From: Streptomyces sp. CB02923
Lineage (GTDB): Bacteria; Actinomycetota; Actinomycetes; Streptomycetales; Streptomycetaceae
Direction: 5' to 3'
Assembly: GCF_001905005.1 (NCBI RefSeq)
Contig: NZ_LWKZ01000023.1
Span: 248,001 to 312,000 of the forward strand
Length of the DNA stretch: 64,000 nucleotides
Position numbers and translations under genes: made by a program. Below, piece by piece: positions 24,430-33,536 of this stretch. Position 1 is the stretch's first letter, and the number at the start of each line of letters is the position of its first letter. The notes under the pieces were generated by a model that worked only from the letters and a program-made list of their open reading frames with translations, was not told the DNA's origin and made no database searches.

Positions 24430-25455
24430 TCAGAGCACGCACTCCGCCTCGGCGTACCGCTCCCCGGGCACCGTCTTGAGCGTCTCCACGGCCTCGGCCA
24501 GCGGCACCAGCGTGATGTCCGTGCCGCGCAGCGCCGTCATCATCCCGAACGCGCCACGGTGCGCCGCCTCCACCGCGTGCCAGCCGAAGCGGGTCGCCAG
24601 CACCCGGTCGTACGCGGTGGGCGTGCCGCCCCGCTGCACATGGCCCAGGATCACCGCGCGGGCCTCCTTGCCGAGCCGCCGCTCCAGCTCCAGGGACAGC
24701 TGCCGGGCGACCCCGGCGAACCGCTCGTGCCCGTAGATGTCGGTGCCGCCCACGTCGAAGGCCATCGAGCCCTCGCGCGGCTTGGCGCCCTCGGCGACCA
24801 CCACGATCGCGAACTTCTTGCCCGCCTCGAAGCGCTCACCGACCTTGCGGGTCAGCTCCGCCACGTCGAAGGGGCGCTCCGGGACGACGATGGCGTGCGC
24901 GCCCGCCGCCATGCCGGAGTGCAGCGCGATCCAGCCCGTGTGGCGGCCCATGACCTCGACGATCAGTACGCGCTGGTGCGACTCGGCGGTGGTCTTGAGC
25001 CGGTCCAGCGCGTCGGTGGCCACCCCCACCGCCGTGTCGAAGCCGAAGGTGACGTCGGTCGAGGCGATGTCGTTGTCGATGGTCTTGGGCACGCCGACGA
25101 TCGGCAGGCCGGCGACGGACAGCAGCCGGGCCGCCTTCAGCGTTCCCTCGCCGCCGATCGGGATGATCGCGTCCAGGCCCAGGTCGGCCACGTGCCCCCG
25201 GGCCCGCTCCACCCCGTCCCGCAGCTGCGCGGGCTGCACCCGCGACGACCCCAGGATGGTGCCGCCGCGCGCCAGGATGCCGCCGACGGCGTCCAGGTCC
25301 AGCTTGCGGTAGTCGCACTCCAGCAGGCCCTTCCAGCCGTCCCGGAAACCGATCACCTCATCGCCGTGGTCGGCGGTGGCGCGGTGGACGACGGAGCGGA
25401 TGACGGCGTTCAGCCCGGGACAGTCTCCGCCGGAGGTGAGCACACCAATACGCAT
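24430..25455 (-). CDS. pfkA: ATP-dependent 6-phosphofructokinase
   Basis: 341 residues, the usual streptomycete length, from ATG 25455. It phosphorylates fructose 6-phosphate to fructose 1,6-bisphosphate in glycolysis. The ATP loop is MRIGVLTSGGDCPGLNAVIR, and IIPIGGEGTLKAA has Gly where PPi-dependent enzymes carry Asp, so ATP is the expected donor. The catalytic motif PKTIDNDIASTDVTFGFDTA and substrate motifs EVMGRHTGWIAL and GHVQRGGTPTAYDRVLATRFG are intact. It is transcribed alone, bounded by hairpins at 24365 and 25600. Confidence 0.96.
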   Translation of the reverse strand: MRIGVLTSGGDCPGLNAVIRSVVHRATADHGDEVIGFRDGWKGLLECDYRKLDLDAVGGILARGGTILGSSRVQPAQLRDGVERARGHVADLGLDAIIPIGGEGTLKAARLLSVAGLPIVGVPKTIDNDIASTDVTFGFDTAVGVATDALDRLKTTAESHQRVLIVEVMGRHTGWIALHSGMAAGAHAIVVPERPFDVAELTRKVGERFEAGKKFAIVVVAEGAKPREGSMAFDVGGTDIYGHERFAGVARQLSLELERRLGKEARAVILGHVQRGGTPTAYDRVLATRFGWHAVEAAHRGAFGMMTALRGTDITLVPLAEAVETLKTVPGERYAEAECVL

Positions 25456-25599
25456 TGTTCTCGCAGACCCTCTGCACATCAGAGCCTGTCCGCCGGGCCC
25501 CGGCCGGGCGCGGGCACAGACTCTCAACCGGACGCCCGGACCTCGTCGTCCGGTTGGATGGCGCTCACCCTACAAGCGCAGGGGCCCTGCGGTACACGG

Positions 25600-25627
25600 A
25601 CGCCCGCAGTGCGGACACTGCGGGCGT
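25600..25627. terminator. 12-bp stem hairpin downstream of gatD
   Basis: ACGCCCGCAGTG (25600-25611) and CACTGCGGGCGT (25616-25627) pair exactly around CGGA, 19 bases after the reverse-strand gatD stop at 25647. Confidence 0.9.
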
Positions 25628-25646
25628 ACGGGATGGCGCGAAAACG

Positions 25647-26375
25647 TTACGCGGGCTGCGTCGCCGCGGCGATGCGCTCCTGCCGCAGCGCCTCGTACCA
25701 GCGGTCGTCGGCCGGCGGCAGCGCGTTGACGTCCAGGGCCAGCTTGATCAGCAGGTCGGCGATGTGCGGGTTGCGCGCCATGACGGGGCCGTGCATGTAC
25801 GTACCGAAGACGGTGTCGTTGTACGCGCCCTCGTAGCCGTCACCGACGCCGTTGCCCTTGCCGAAGCGGACCCGGGCGAACGGGCGGGCCGTCTGCCCCA
25901 GGTGCGTGACGCCCTGGTGGTTCTCGAAACCGGTCAGCGGCGGCAGGTTCAGCTGCGGGTCGATGTCGCCCAGCACGTCACCGACGCACCGCTCGCCCTC
26001 GCCACGGGTGCTGACCACGTCCAGCAGGCCCAGGCCCTGCTCCCGCTCCCCGAGGTCGTTGATGAACTCGTGGCCCAGGATCTGGTAGCCGGCGCACACC
26101 GAGAAGACGATCGCGCCGTTGGAGACCGCGCGGTTCAGGCCGCCGTCGCGGCGCAGCCGCTCGGCCGCCAGCCGCTGCGGCCGGTCCTCGCCGCCGCCGA
26201 TCAGGTAGATGTCGCCGGACGTGGGGATCTGCTGGTCGGAGCGGACGTCGAGGCGCTGGACGTCCAGGCCGCGCTGGCGGGCCCGGCGCTCCACCACCAG
26301 GGCGTTGCCCTGGTCCCCGTAGGTGCTCAGCAGGTCCGGGTAGATCCACACCAGCCGCAGGCTGTTGTCACTCAT
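25647..26375 (-). CDS. gatD: Lipid II isoglutaminyl synthase, glutaminase subunit GatD
   Basis: 242 residues from ATG 26375. It is a class I glutamine amidotransferase that supplies ammonia to MurT for amidating the alpha-carboxyl of D-Glu in lipid II. The nucleophile Cys is in VFSVCAGYQILGHEF, the oxyanion/substrate loop is YLIGGGEDRPQRLA, and the catalytic His lies in FGTYMHGPVMARNP. The N-terminus SLRLVWIYPDLLSTYGDQGNAL is typical of GatD. It follows murT by 37 bases on the same strand, so the two subunits are co-expressed. A hairpin ends the operon. Confidence 0.95.
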   Translation of the reverse strand: MSDNSLRLVWIYPDLLSTYGDQGNALVVERRARQRGLDVQRLDVRSDQQIPTSGDIYLIGGGEDRPQRLAAERLRRDGGLNRAVSNGAIVFSVCAGYQILGHEFINDLGEREQGLGLLDVVSTRGEGERCVGDVLGDIDPQLNLPPLTGFENHQGVTHLGQTARPFARVRFGKGNGVGDGYEGAYNDTVFGTYMHGPVMARNPHIADLLIKLALDVNALPPADDRWYEALRQERIAAATQPA

Positions 26376-26412
26376 GCTCGCTCGTCCTTGTCGTGAAGGT
26401 CGCTGGCTCACG

Positions 26413-27651
26413 TCAGTTCCCCACCCGTCGGCGAAGGTCCTGGAAGGCCGTGTAGTTGGCGATGACCTCGATACGGCCCGGAGGAGCCGACTGCACCGCC
26501 TCGTCCACCGTGTCACACACCCGGAAGTCCAGGCCCGCGACCTCCAGGCGGACCGCCAGGTCCAGCTTGCGGTCACCGATCACGAAGATCGGGTGACCGG
26601 CCAGCCGGGTGTAGTCGACGTCCCACAGCCAGGAGGTGTCCGTACCGTCCGCGCCGCGCGCGTTCACCGAGAGGATCACCGGTGTCGGCGGCGGGTCGAT
26701 CAGCGAGAACGTCTCCAGCCAGCCCGCCGGGTTCTTCGCCAGCAGCAGGCGCAGATCGCGCTGCATGAATGACACCACGTCGTAGCGGCCCGCGACCGCC
26801 TGGACCGAATACATCCGCTCCAGCGCGACCTGCGGCGGCACGCCGAACGCGGCGGCGACCGCCGCCGAGGTCGTGGCGTTCGCCTTGTTCGCCCGGCCCG
26901 GCAGCTGGAGCCGGATCGGCCAGGCGCTGCCGTGCGGGTCGAGGACGTGGTCACCCGAGAGGGCCCAGCTCGGCGTCGGCCGGCGGAAGCCGCACTCGCC
27001 GCAGAACCAGTCGTCGCCGGGGCGCTGCATCACACCGCCGCACGACGGGCAGGACCAGGCGTCGTCCTTCCACTCCTGGCCCGCCGCGACCCACACCACG
27101 TTCGCCGACGACGAGGCCGCCCACACGATCAGCGGGTCGTCGCAGTTGGCGATGATCAGCGCCTTGGAGCCGGAGAGCCCCTCCCGCCAGTGCTCGGCGA
27201 GCATCCGCGTCTCCGCGGCGCGGTCGAGCTGGTCGCGCGAGAGGTTCAGCAGCGCTATGGCCTTGGGCGTCACGTCCCGCGCCACGCCCGCCAGGTACTT
27301 CTCGTCCACCTCGATGACGCCGAAGCGGGCGTCGGAGCCGCCGGCCAGGGCGGACGTGATGCCCGCCGGCATGTTGGCGCCGAGCGCGTTGGAGACGACC
27401 GGGCCGCTGGCCCGCAGGGCCTCCGCGATCAGCCGCGTCGTCGTCGTCTTTCCGTTGGTCGCCGACACCAGCACCACGTCCAGGTGCCGGGCGAGCCGGG
27501 CCAGCAGGTCGGGGTCGAGTCGGAGCGCCACCTTGCCGCCGATCACCGATCCGCTGCCGCGGCCCGCCGCGCGCGACACCGCCGCCGCGGCCTTGCCCGC
27601 CGTCACGGCCAGCTTGGCCCGCGGCGACAGCGGCTCCGTGTTGCCTGCCAT
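26413..27651 (-). CDS. murT: Lipid II isoglutaminyl synthase, MurT subunit
   Basis: 412 residues from ATG 27651 with GGAGGATCAAGGA upstream. It is a Mur-ligase-like protein. The P-loop is VVLVSATNGKTTTTRLIAEAL, and FGVIEVDEKYLAGV and ALLNLSRDQLDR follow. The MurT-specific zinc ribbon has two CxxC pairs (CPSCGGVMQ and CGECGF). RANKANATTSAAVAAAFG and the C-terminal DUF1727-type region (SVNARGADGTDTSWLWDVDYTRL) complete it. With GatD it amidates the peptidoglycan stem peptide. Divergent from peptide deformylase. Confidence 0.95.
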   Translation of the reverse strand: MAGNTEPLSPRAKLAVTAGKAAAAVSRAAGRGSGSVIGGKVALRLDPDLLARLARHLDVVLVSATNGKTTTTRLIAEALRASGPVVSNALGANMPAGITSALAGGSDARFGVIEVDEKYLAGVARDVTPKAIALLNLSRDQLDRAAETRMLAEHWREGLSGSKALIIANCDDPLIVWAASSSANVVWVAAGQEWKDDAWSCPSCGGVMQRPGDDWFCGECGFRRPTPSWALSGDHVLDPHGSAWPIRLQLPGRANKANATTSAAVAAAFGVPPQVALERMYSVQAVAGRYDVVSFMQRDLRLLLAKNPAGWLETFSLIDPPPTPVILSVNARGADGTDTSWLWDVDYTRLAGHPIFVIGDRKLDLAVRLEVAGLDFRVCDTVDEAVQSAPPGRIEVIANYTAFQDLRRRVGN

Positions 27652-27836
27652 CGTCCTTGATCCTCCTTGCATCCGGCGCCCTCCCGCCCTTGGGGCTGCC
27701 GGTGGAACGCCTCCTCCGGAGCCGATGACCGGCCGGAGGCTTCGGTCGGGGATCAGCCTATCGAGATCCGGCGGCGGCCCCGAATCCCGCTACCCGTGCC
27801 GCGACCTTTGCAACCCGCGACGACCTGCGTCGTCAC

Positions 27837-27855
27837 ACGTTCCAGAACGTACGCT
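27837..27855 (+). promoter_or_regulatory. Promoter-like element for leaderless deformylase mRNA
   Basis: No ribosome site precedes the deformylase ATG at 27863. TACGCT (27850-27855) fits a -10 hexamer ending seven bases before that ATG, so transcription may start at the initiation codon. An ACGTTC-CA-GAACGT inverted repeat (27837-27850) overlaps it and could be an operator. Confidence 0.4.
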
Positions 27856-27862
27856 TACCCCC

Positions 27863-28423
27863 ATGCGTTCCCGCTCGATCCCCGGCAGCTCCGGCCACCC
27901 GCGCCCCCTGCGCCTGCTCGGCGACCCGGCGCTGGCCGCGGCCTGCCGGGACGTCACCGACTTCGACGCCGGGCTCGCCGCGCTCGTCGAGGACATGTTC
28001 GCGACGATGTACGCGGCCGACGGGGTCGGCCTGGCGGCCAACCAGGTCGGCGTACCACTGCGGGTGTTCGTCTACGACTGCCCGGACGACGAGGACCGCC
28101 GGCACCTCGGACACCTCGTCAACCCGCGGCTGGTGGAGGCCGACGGCGTCCTGGTGCGCGGCTCGGAGGGCTGCCTCTCGGTGCCGGGCATCGAAGCGGG
28201 CACCCCGCGGTACGACCACGCGGTGGTGGAGGGGTTCAGCGTGACGGGCGAGCCGCGCACGGTGTCCGGCACCGGGTTCTTCGCGCGCTGCCTCCAGCAC
28301 GAGTGCGACCACCTCCAGGGCGGCCTCTACCTCGACCACCTCACCGGCCTGCGCCGCCGCCGTGCCCTGCGGGCCGCGTCCCGCGCGCCGTGGGCCGGGC
28401 GCGAGCGGGCGACGGGTTCGTAG
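27863..28423 (+). CDS. def: Peptide deformylase
   Basis: 186 residues. All three motifs are intact: GVGLAANQVG (motif 1), EGCLSVPG with the metal-binding Cys (motif 2) and HECDHLQGGLY with the two metal-binding His and the catalytic Glu (motif 3). It removes the formyl group from nascent N-terminal Met. The region after motif 3 (RRRRALRAASRAPWAGRERATGS) is short and basic. Streptomycetes usually have several deformylases; this copy stands next to murT-gatD rather than fmt. No Shine-Dalgarno is seen, so it may be leaderless. Confidence 0.95.
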   Translation: MRSRSIPGSSGHPRPLRLLGDPALAAACRDVTDFDAGLAALVEDMFATMYAADGVGLAANQVGVPLRVFVYDCPDDEDRRHLGHLVNPRLVEADGVLVRGSEGCLSVPGIEAGTPRYDHAVVEGFSVTGEPRTVSGTGFFARCLQHECDHLQGGLYLDHLTGLRRRRALRAASRAPWAGRERATGS

Positions 28424-28453
28424 GGCGACGGGTTAGGACGAGGGGCTCTTAGG

Positions 28454-28536
28454 ACGAGGGGCGGGCAGGGCGCCGGGCGCGCAACGAGGGGCGGGCAGGG
28501 CGCCGGGCGCGCAACGACGGGTGGTCAGGGCGCTGG
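28454..28536 (+). repeat. 30-bp tandem repeat
   Basis: A 30-base unit beginning ACGAGGGGCGGGCAGGGCGC occurs exactly at 28454-28483 and 28484-28513, followed by a degenerate third copy to about 28536. It occupies the gap between the convergent deformylase and TetR genes. No coding or hairpin function is evident. Confidence 0.85.
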
Positions 28537-28637
28537 ACCGCTCGCCCCCGTCCCGCCGGGCCCGTCTCTCCAGGCCCGTCTCTCCCCCCCCGAGCCCGTC
28601 TCCCGGGCCCGTCTCCGTCTCACCGGGCCCCCGGGGC

Positions 28638-29366
28638 TCAGAACCCGGGCCCGCCCAGCCGGTCCCCGGCCGCCGCCAGCCGCCCCCACAGCAGGTCGGC
28701 CAGGTGCTGTACCAATTGCGCCCGCGAGCAGGGACGTTCGCGCAGCCACCAGTCGCCGGCCGCGTGCATCATGCCGACTATCCCGTGCCCCCAGACCCGC
28801 GCCAGCTCCTCGCCGCCCGGACCCAGGTCCAGCCGTTCTCCTATCACCTGCGCCAGCTCCTCGCCGAGCCGGCGCAGCAGCGGCGCGGAGTGCCGGCCGA
28901 CGTCGAAGCCGGTGTCCTTGTCGGCGCTGTGGCCCTCGTCGGCGGGGTGCATCAGGAACCGGTAGACCTGCGGGCGGGCCTCGATCGCGGTCAGGTACGT
29001 GTCGAGGGTCGCCTCGACGCGGTCCCGGCGCGGTACGGGGGAGTCCAGCGCCGCCCGCAGTCCGTCCAGCAGCGCGTCGGTGTGCCGTACGGCCAGGGCC
29101 CGGTAGAGGCCGCCCTTGTCGCCGAAGTGCCGGTACAGGATCGGCTTGGTGATGCCGGCCTCCGCCGCGATGGCGTTCATGGAGGCGTCCGGGCCGTCGC
29201 GCAGCACCACCCGGTCCGCGGCCTCCAGGAGTTCGCGGCGCCGCCGCTCGGTCGCCGTCTGCTGCCTCCGTACGGTGTGCGGCGGCTCCGCCGCGGTGCC
29301 GTGCTCCGAGGCAGGCTGCTCCACCGCTGTGGCCTGGTGACGGCCGTCGTGCTGGGTGTTTTCCAT
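28638..29366 (-). CDS. TetR-family regulator of the acyl-CoA dehydrogenase
   Basis: 242 residues from ATG 29366. A 35-residue hydrophilic N-terminal tail (HDGRHQATAVEQPASEHG) precedes the TetR domain ERRRRELLEAADRVVLRDGPDASMNAIAAEAGITKPILYRHFGDKGGLYRAL. The C-terminal ligand domain includes YRFLMHPADEGHSADKDTGF and DWWLRERPCSRAQLVQHLADLLWGRL. It is divergent from the acyl-CoA dehydrogenase, and the intervening DNA carries two inverted repeats around a TTGACA promoter. Repression relieved by an acyl-CoA is the likely mechanism (inference). Confidence 0.92.
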   Translation of the reverse strand: MENTQHDGRHQATAVEQPASEHGTAAEPPHTVRRQQTATERRRRELLEAADRVVLRDGPDASMNAIAAEAGITKPILYRHFGDKGGLYRALAVRHTDALLDGLRAALDSPVPRRDRVEATLDTYLTAIEARPQVYRFLMHPADEGHSADKDTGFDVGRHSAPLLRRLGEELAQVIGERLDLGPGGEELARVWGHGIVGMMHAAGDWWLRERPCSRAQLVQHLADLLWGRLAAAGDRLGGPGF

Positions 29367-29448
29367 GTCCCACTCCCCGCCCTTGTGAATCCGTGACGCT
29401 CGCGCAACGTAACACCCGCGCTCCGGGGCGATTGCGGGCCTGGGGGAG

Positions 29449-29496
29449 TTGACATCCCTTACCGGTGGGTAACACACTCAAGTTACCGCAAGTAAC
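29449..29496 (+). promoter_or_regulatory. Promoter with two TetR-type operators
   Basis: A consensus -35 TTGACA (29449-29454) is followed 18 bases later by CACACT (29473-29478), a weak -10. Between them is TTACC-GGTG-GGTAA (29459-29472), and just downstream GTTAC-CGCAA-GTAAC (29482-29496). Both are inverted repeats with a TTAC/GTAA core. Binding there would block RNA polymerase, suiting control by the divergent TetR protein. Confidence 0.65.
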
Positions 29497-29539
29497 ATTC
29501 TTGGGTGTGCTGCCCGGGAACGCAAGCGCTGGAGGGGTC

Positions 29540-30765
<1,226 letters not shown>

Positions 30766-30769
<4 letters not shown>

Positions 30770-30960
30770 GCGGCCTCCTGACGCGGCACCACCTTGAACA
30801 CGTCACCGTGCGCGGCGTACACCACGTGCACGTCCTCGCCGGCGGCGCGCAGTACCTCCACCACCGCGTCCAGCATCGGCAGTGACCGGGCGCTGCCCGC
30901 GGGCAGCTGGCGCGGCAGTGACACGGCAGGCGCGTTGAGCGGTTCCTGAACGACGTTCAT
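30766..30960 (-). CDS. Hypothetical protein, 64 aa
   Basis: Reverse-strand MNVVQEPLNAPAVSLPRQLP to VFKVVPRQEAA, with ATGAGG upstream. It overlaps the end of the acyl-CoA dehydrogenase by four bases, convergent. The C-terminal half (MLDAVVEVLRAAGEDVHVVY, AAHGDVFKVV) looks like one small alpha/beta unit. The frame stays open upstream to 31122, but that part lacks a start with a ribosome site. No family is recognised, and the call rests on codon bias only. Confidence 0.5.
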
Positions 30961-31313
30961 GACATCAGCCTCATCTCGGCACGGAACATCCCCCGTCGGC
31001 ACCACCGCGCCGTCGGCGTAGCCAGCTTCGGGCACGGCGATGAACAGAAGCTCAACGGCCGGTTCGGGGGCGTCAATCCGCGCAGGCCGCGCGTGTTCCT
31101 CTCGGCGGCGGCGTGCGCCCACCGCGGAGCTGCTCGGCGTCGGCCGGACCGCATCCAGGACCTGCGTCCACGAGGTGCGGCTGGGGCGGGAGGGTGTGGC
31201 CTCCCGCCCCAGTGCGTGTCGTGTCCTACCAGCCGTTCACGGCTTCGGAACGGTGCACGGCACGGTCACCCTGGACGCGTCACGGTGCGCGAACTCAGGG
31301 CAGACCACCTGGT
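30961..31313. other. Intergenic region
   Basis: 353 bases between the 64-residue gene and the secreted 186-residue protein, both on the reverse strand. It holds one strong hairpin at 31181-31212. A 26-codon reverse frame overlapping the secreted protein stop (VVCPEFAHRDASR) was considered and not called. Otherwise nothing is seen. Confidence 0.5.
31181..31212. terminator. 13-bp stem hairpin
   Basis: CTGGGGCGGGAGG (31181-31193) pairs exactly with CCTCCCGCCCCAG (31200-31212) around a six-base loop. It lies 100 bases past the reverse-strand secreted protein gene and probably ends that transcript. Confidence 0.8.
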
Positions 31314-31874
31314 TCACGGTGCGGCCGGGGTTTTGAACTTCGTCCACGCCGACCATTCATACTCCGTCAGCTTGCCGTCGAAGGCGGAGGTGCGGAAAAC
31401 GTAGGTGGTGTTCGCCTTCAGGTCTCCGGCGTAGAGGGTGACCTTCGCGGTGCTGCCGGCGGCGACGAAGTCGGACTCCAGGACGCCGTGGAAGGCGGTC
31501 TCACCCGTCTTGGGGTCGGTGAGCTTGACTTGGTTCCTGGGCTTGCCGTTGGCGTCAGCGGTGTAGACCAGAAAGGTCAGGCGTGTGGGGTCGCCGTCGC
31601 TGTCGATGACCGTGTTGGACAGGGTGGGAGTGGTGCTGTCGACCTGCCACACCCCGTTCGCGTCCTGGGTGCCCGGTCCGGCCTTGAGGTCTTTCCCGGA
31701 CTGGGGCTGGTGATTCTGGAGGTCGGTCAGGGCCGCTGAGCCTGCCGCGGGGTGGGAGGCCGTTGCGTCGCTGCTGCCGGCGGCGGCGATGCCGCTTCCC
31801 CCGAGGAGCATGACGGACGCCGTGGCGGCGGCGATGGTGGCCAGGACGCAATTTCTCTTCGATAAAGCTGACAT
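31314..31874 (-). CDS. Secreted protein, unknown function
   Basis: 186 residues from ATG 31874 with GAAAGGG upstream. The signal peptide is MSALSKRNCVLATIAAATAS, then VMLLGGSGIAAAGSS with likely cleavage near residue 35. The mature part has KDLKAGPGTQDANGVWQVDS, PTLSNTVIDSDGDPTRLTFLVYTADANGKPRN, HGVLESDFVAAG and KANTTYVFRTSAFDGKLTEYEWSAW. That last stretch resembles the final strands of a fibronectin-type-III fold. It may be a single beta-sandwich module. No cysteine remains after processing. Function unknown. Confidence 0.78.
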   Translation of the reverse strand: MSALSKRNCVLATIAAATASVMLLGGSGIAAAGSSDATASHPAAGSAALTDLQNHQPQSGKDLKAGPGTQDANGVWQVDSTTPTLSNTVIDSDGDPTRLTFLVYTADANGKPRNQVKLTDPKTGETAFHGVLESDFVAAGSTAKVTLYAGDLKANTTYVFRTSAFDGKLTEYEWSAWTKFKTPAAP

Positions 31875-32177
31875 GGCGTGTTCCCTTTCTGGCCGCCGGG
31901 CCCATCTGTGTTTCTCTTGGGCCGGGGCGGTGGTGGTCGGTTGTCGTGCCGATCTCTGTCTAGGGGGGCGCCGTGCTCCGTACAAGGTCGTGGACCGGGA
32001 CAATCCGGTTTTAAGCCAGATATCCGACATGACTCTTGGCACGTTTAGTCATGGTTGCGGCGCGAACCCTCCAAATGAGGTGGCGGCGTTGCTGTGCATT
32101 CCGGTTAGCGGGGGCGTAGTCCGCGCATGGAGGCCAATTCGCTGGTGAGGCGGGTGCATCCGGATCACCATGGGCGG
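31875..32177. other. Divergent promoter region
   Basis: 303 bases between the secreted protein (reverse) and the P-loop kinase (forward), relatively AT-rich for this window around 32005-32110. It contains an inverted repeat at 32028-32053. No gene is supported. Confidence 0.55.
32028..32053. promoter_or_regulatory. 7-bp inverted repeat, candidate operator
   Basis: CATGACT (32028-32034) and AGTCATG (32047-32053) are exact with a 12-base spacer, in the AT-richer part of the divergent promoter region. No regulator gene is adjacent. Confidence 0.35.
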
Positions 32178-32720
32178 ATGACGCAACCCACGACGAAGAT
32201 CCTGGTCCTGTGCGGCGCCGCCGGGGTCGGCAAGTCCACGACGGCGTACGAGGTGTCCCACCAGCTCGGCCGCGCGGACGTCCCGCACGCACTGCTCGAC
32301 ACCGATCAGCTGGACCAGGTGCACCCCTGGCCGCCGTCCGGCCTCGGGCCGAGCGAGCTGTCCCGCCGCAACCTCGCCGCGCTCTGGACCAATCTGGCCG
32401 GAGTGGGGCACACCCGGCTGATCCTGACGGGCGTGTTCGTCGCGCTGGCGGAGGAGTTGGCGTGGATCGTCGATGCCGTGCCGGGCGCCGACGTCACATC
32501 CGTACGGCTGACTGCCGACGTGCCCACCCTGGAGCACCGGGTCCGCCGCCGCGAGATCGGTTCCGGGGCGGCGGACCAACTGGCCCGTACGCTCCGGCAG
32601 CACGAGGCCCTCGGACACCCGGAGCCGCCGGGCACGACGGTGATCGACACCACCGGCCGGGCCGTGACGTCGGTGGCGTCCGAGGTGGTCGGGGTGTGGC
32701 TCGGCGGGGGAGGGCGTTAG
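32178..32720 (+). CDS. P-loop ATP-binding protein, adenylylsulfate-kinase-like
   Basis: 180 residues from ATG 32178. The Walker A motif is TKILVLCGAAGVGKSTTAYEVSHQL. LLDTDQLDQVHPWPPSG gives a Walker-B-like acidic patch, and RLILTGVFVALAEELAWIV and VRLTADVPTLEHRVRRREIGSGA form a lid region with many Arg. It resembles small shikimate- or zeta-toxin/AAA-33-type kinases common in actinomycetes. The substrate is unknown. The ribosome site is weak (GGGCGG). Confidence 0.8.
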   Translation: MTQPTTKILVLCGAAGVGKSTTAYEVSHQLGRADVPHALLDTDQLDQVHPWPPSGLGPSELSRRNLAALWTNLAGVGHTRLILTGVFVALAEELAWIVDAVPGADVTSVRLTADVPTLEHRVRRREIGSGAADQLARTLRQHEALGHPEPPGTTVIDTTGRAVTSVASEVVGVWLGGGGR

Positions 32721-32783
32721 GGGGAGGGTGTTAGGGGGTGGCGCTGTCGGGTGGGCCCGACAGCTCCGCCCCGTATGCAGTGG

Positions 32784-33536
32784 TCAGAGGTCGGCGCGCG
32801 CCATGAAGAGGGTCCGCAGGTGGGCCAGGCTCCGCTCGGCCAGAGGGCGCAGGGCGGGGGCGGCCGCGCGGGCATCGGCCCGCAGCCGGGCCGCGGCGTC
32901 GGGGCCGAGGGCGTCCGAGGCCTCGGCGGCGAAGGACGCCTCGGCGAGCCACTCGTCCAGGAGACCGGGCGTGACCTCCAGGTGGAACTGGATGCCCCAG
33001 GCGGCCGGACCGGCGCGGAACGCCTGGCACTCGGTGGTACTGGTACGGGCCAGCACGCGTGTGTCGGCGGCGGGTGCGATGCGGTCGCCGTGCCAGTGGA
33101 GTACGGCGGGGGCGTCGGCCAGCGGGCCGACGACCGGGTCGTCGCGGTCCACGTCGTGCAGCGCGGACCAGCCGATCTCGGAGGCCCGGCCGAGCTCGGC
33201 ACCCGTCCGTACGGCCAGGCCGTGGGCGCGGGCGAGGAGTTGGGCGCCCAGGCAGACGCCCAGCGTCGGGACGCCGGACCGCAGGGCGTCGGCCAGGAGA
33301 TCCCGCTCCAGCTTCAGCGCCGGGTGCGCTGCCGTGTCGTCGGCGTTCATGGGGCCGCCCATGACGACCAGTCCGGCCAGGTCGGACACCCGGGGCAGGC
33401 CGTCCGTCGAGGGGGCCGGAGCGTCGATCAGGTTGCGGATGTCGAGGTGGAGGCCGCTGCCGTCCAGTGCGTCCAGGATCAGGCCGGGCTTTTCGACCTC
33501 GACGTGCTGGAGTATCAGGACGGTGCGCGTGGGCAT
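32784..33536 (-). CDS. Class I glutamine amidotransferase-like protein
   Basis: 250 residues from ATG 33536 with AGGAGA upstream. The core motifs are LAGLVVMGGPMNADD, the nucleophile region TLGVCLGAQLLARAHG and the catalytic His/Glu in AAWGIQFHLEVTPGLLDEWL. It resembles the stand-alone GuaA-N-like amidotransferases. The C-terminal ~50 residues are helical. It has no synthase partner nearby, so it may hydrolyse a gamma-glutamyl compound on its own. It converges with the P-loop kinase after 63 bases. Confidence 0.9.
   Translation of the reverse strand: MPTRTVLILQHVEVEKPGLILDALDGSGLHLDIRNLIDAPAPSTDGLPRVSDLAGLVVMGGPMNADDTAAHPALKLERDLLADALRSGVPTLGVCLGAQLLARAHGLAVRTGAELGRASEIGWSALHDVDRDDPVVGPLADAPAVLHWHGDRIAPAADTRVLARTSTTECQAFRAGPAAWGIQFHLEVTPGLLDEWLAEASFAAEASDALGPDAAARLRADARAAAPALRPLAERSLAHLRTLFMARADL

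Noticed and set aside
28454..28536. 30-bp tandem repeat considered as a CRISPR fragment
   Set aside because: Units are directly adjacent with no spacers and no cas genes are present.
31233..31313. 26-codon reverse frame (ending CTVPKP) overlapping the secreted protein stop
   Set aside because: Only a GTG overlapping the stop could start it and there is no independent evidence; it might be a remnant of a longer C-terminus.
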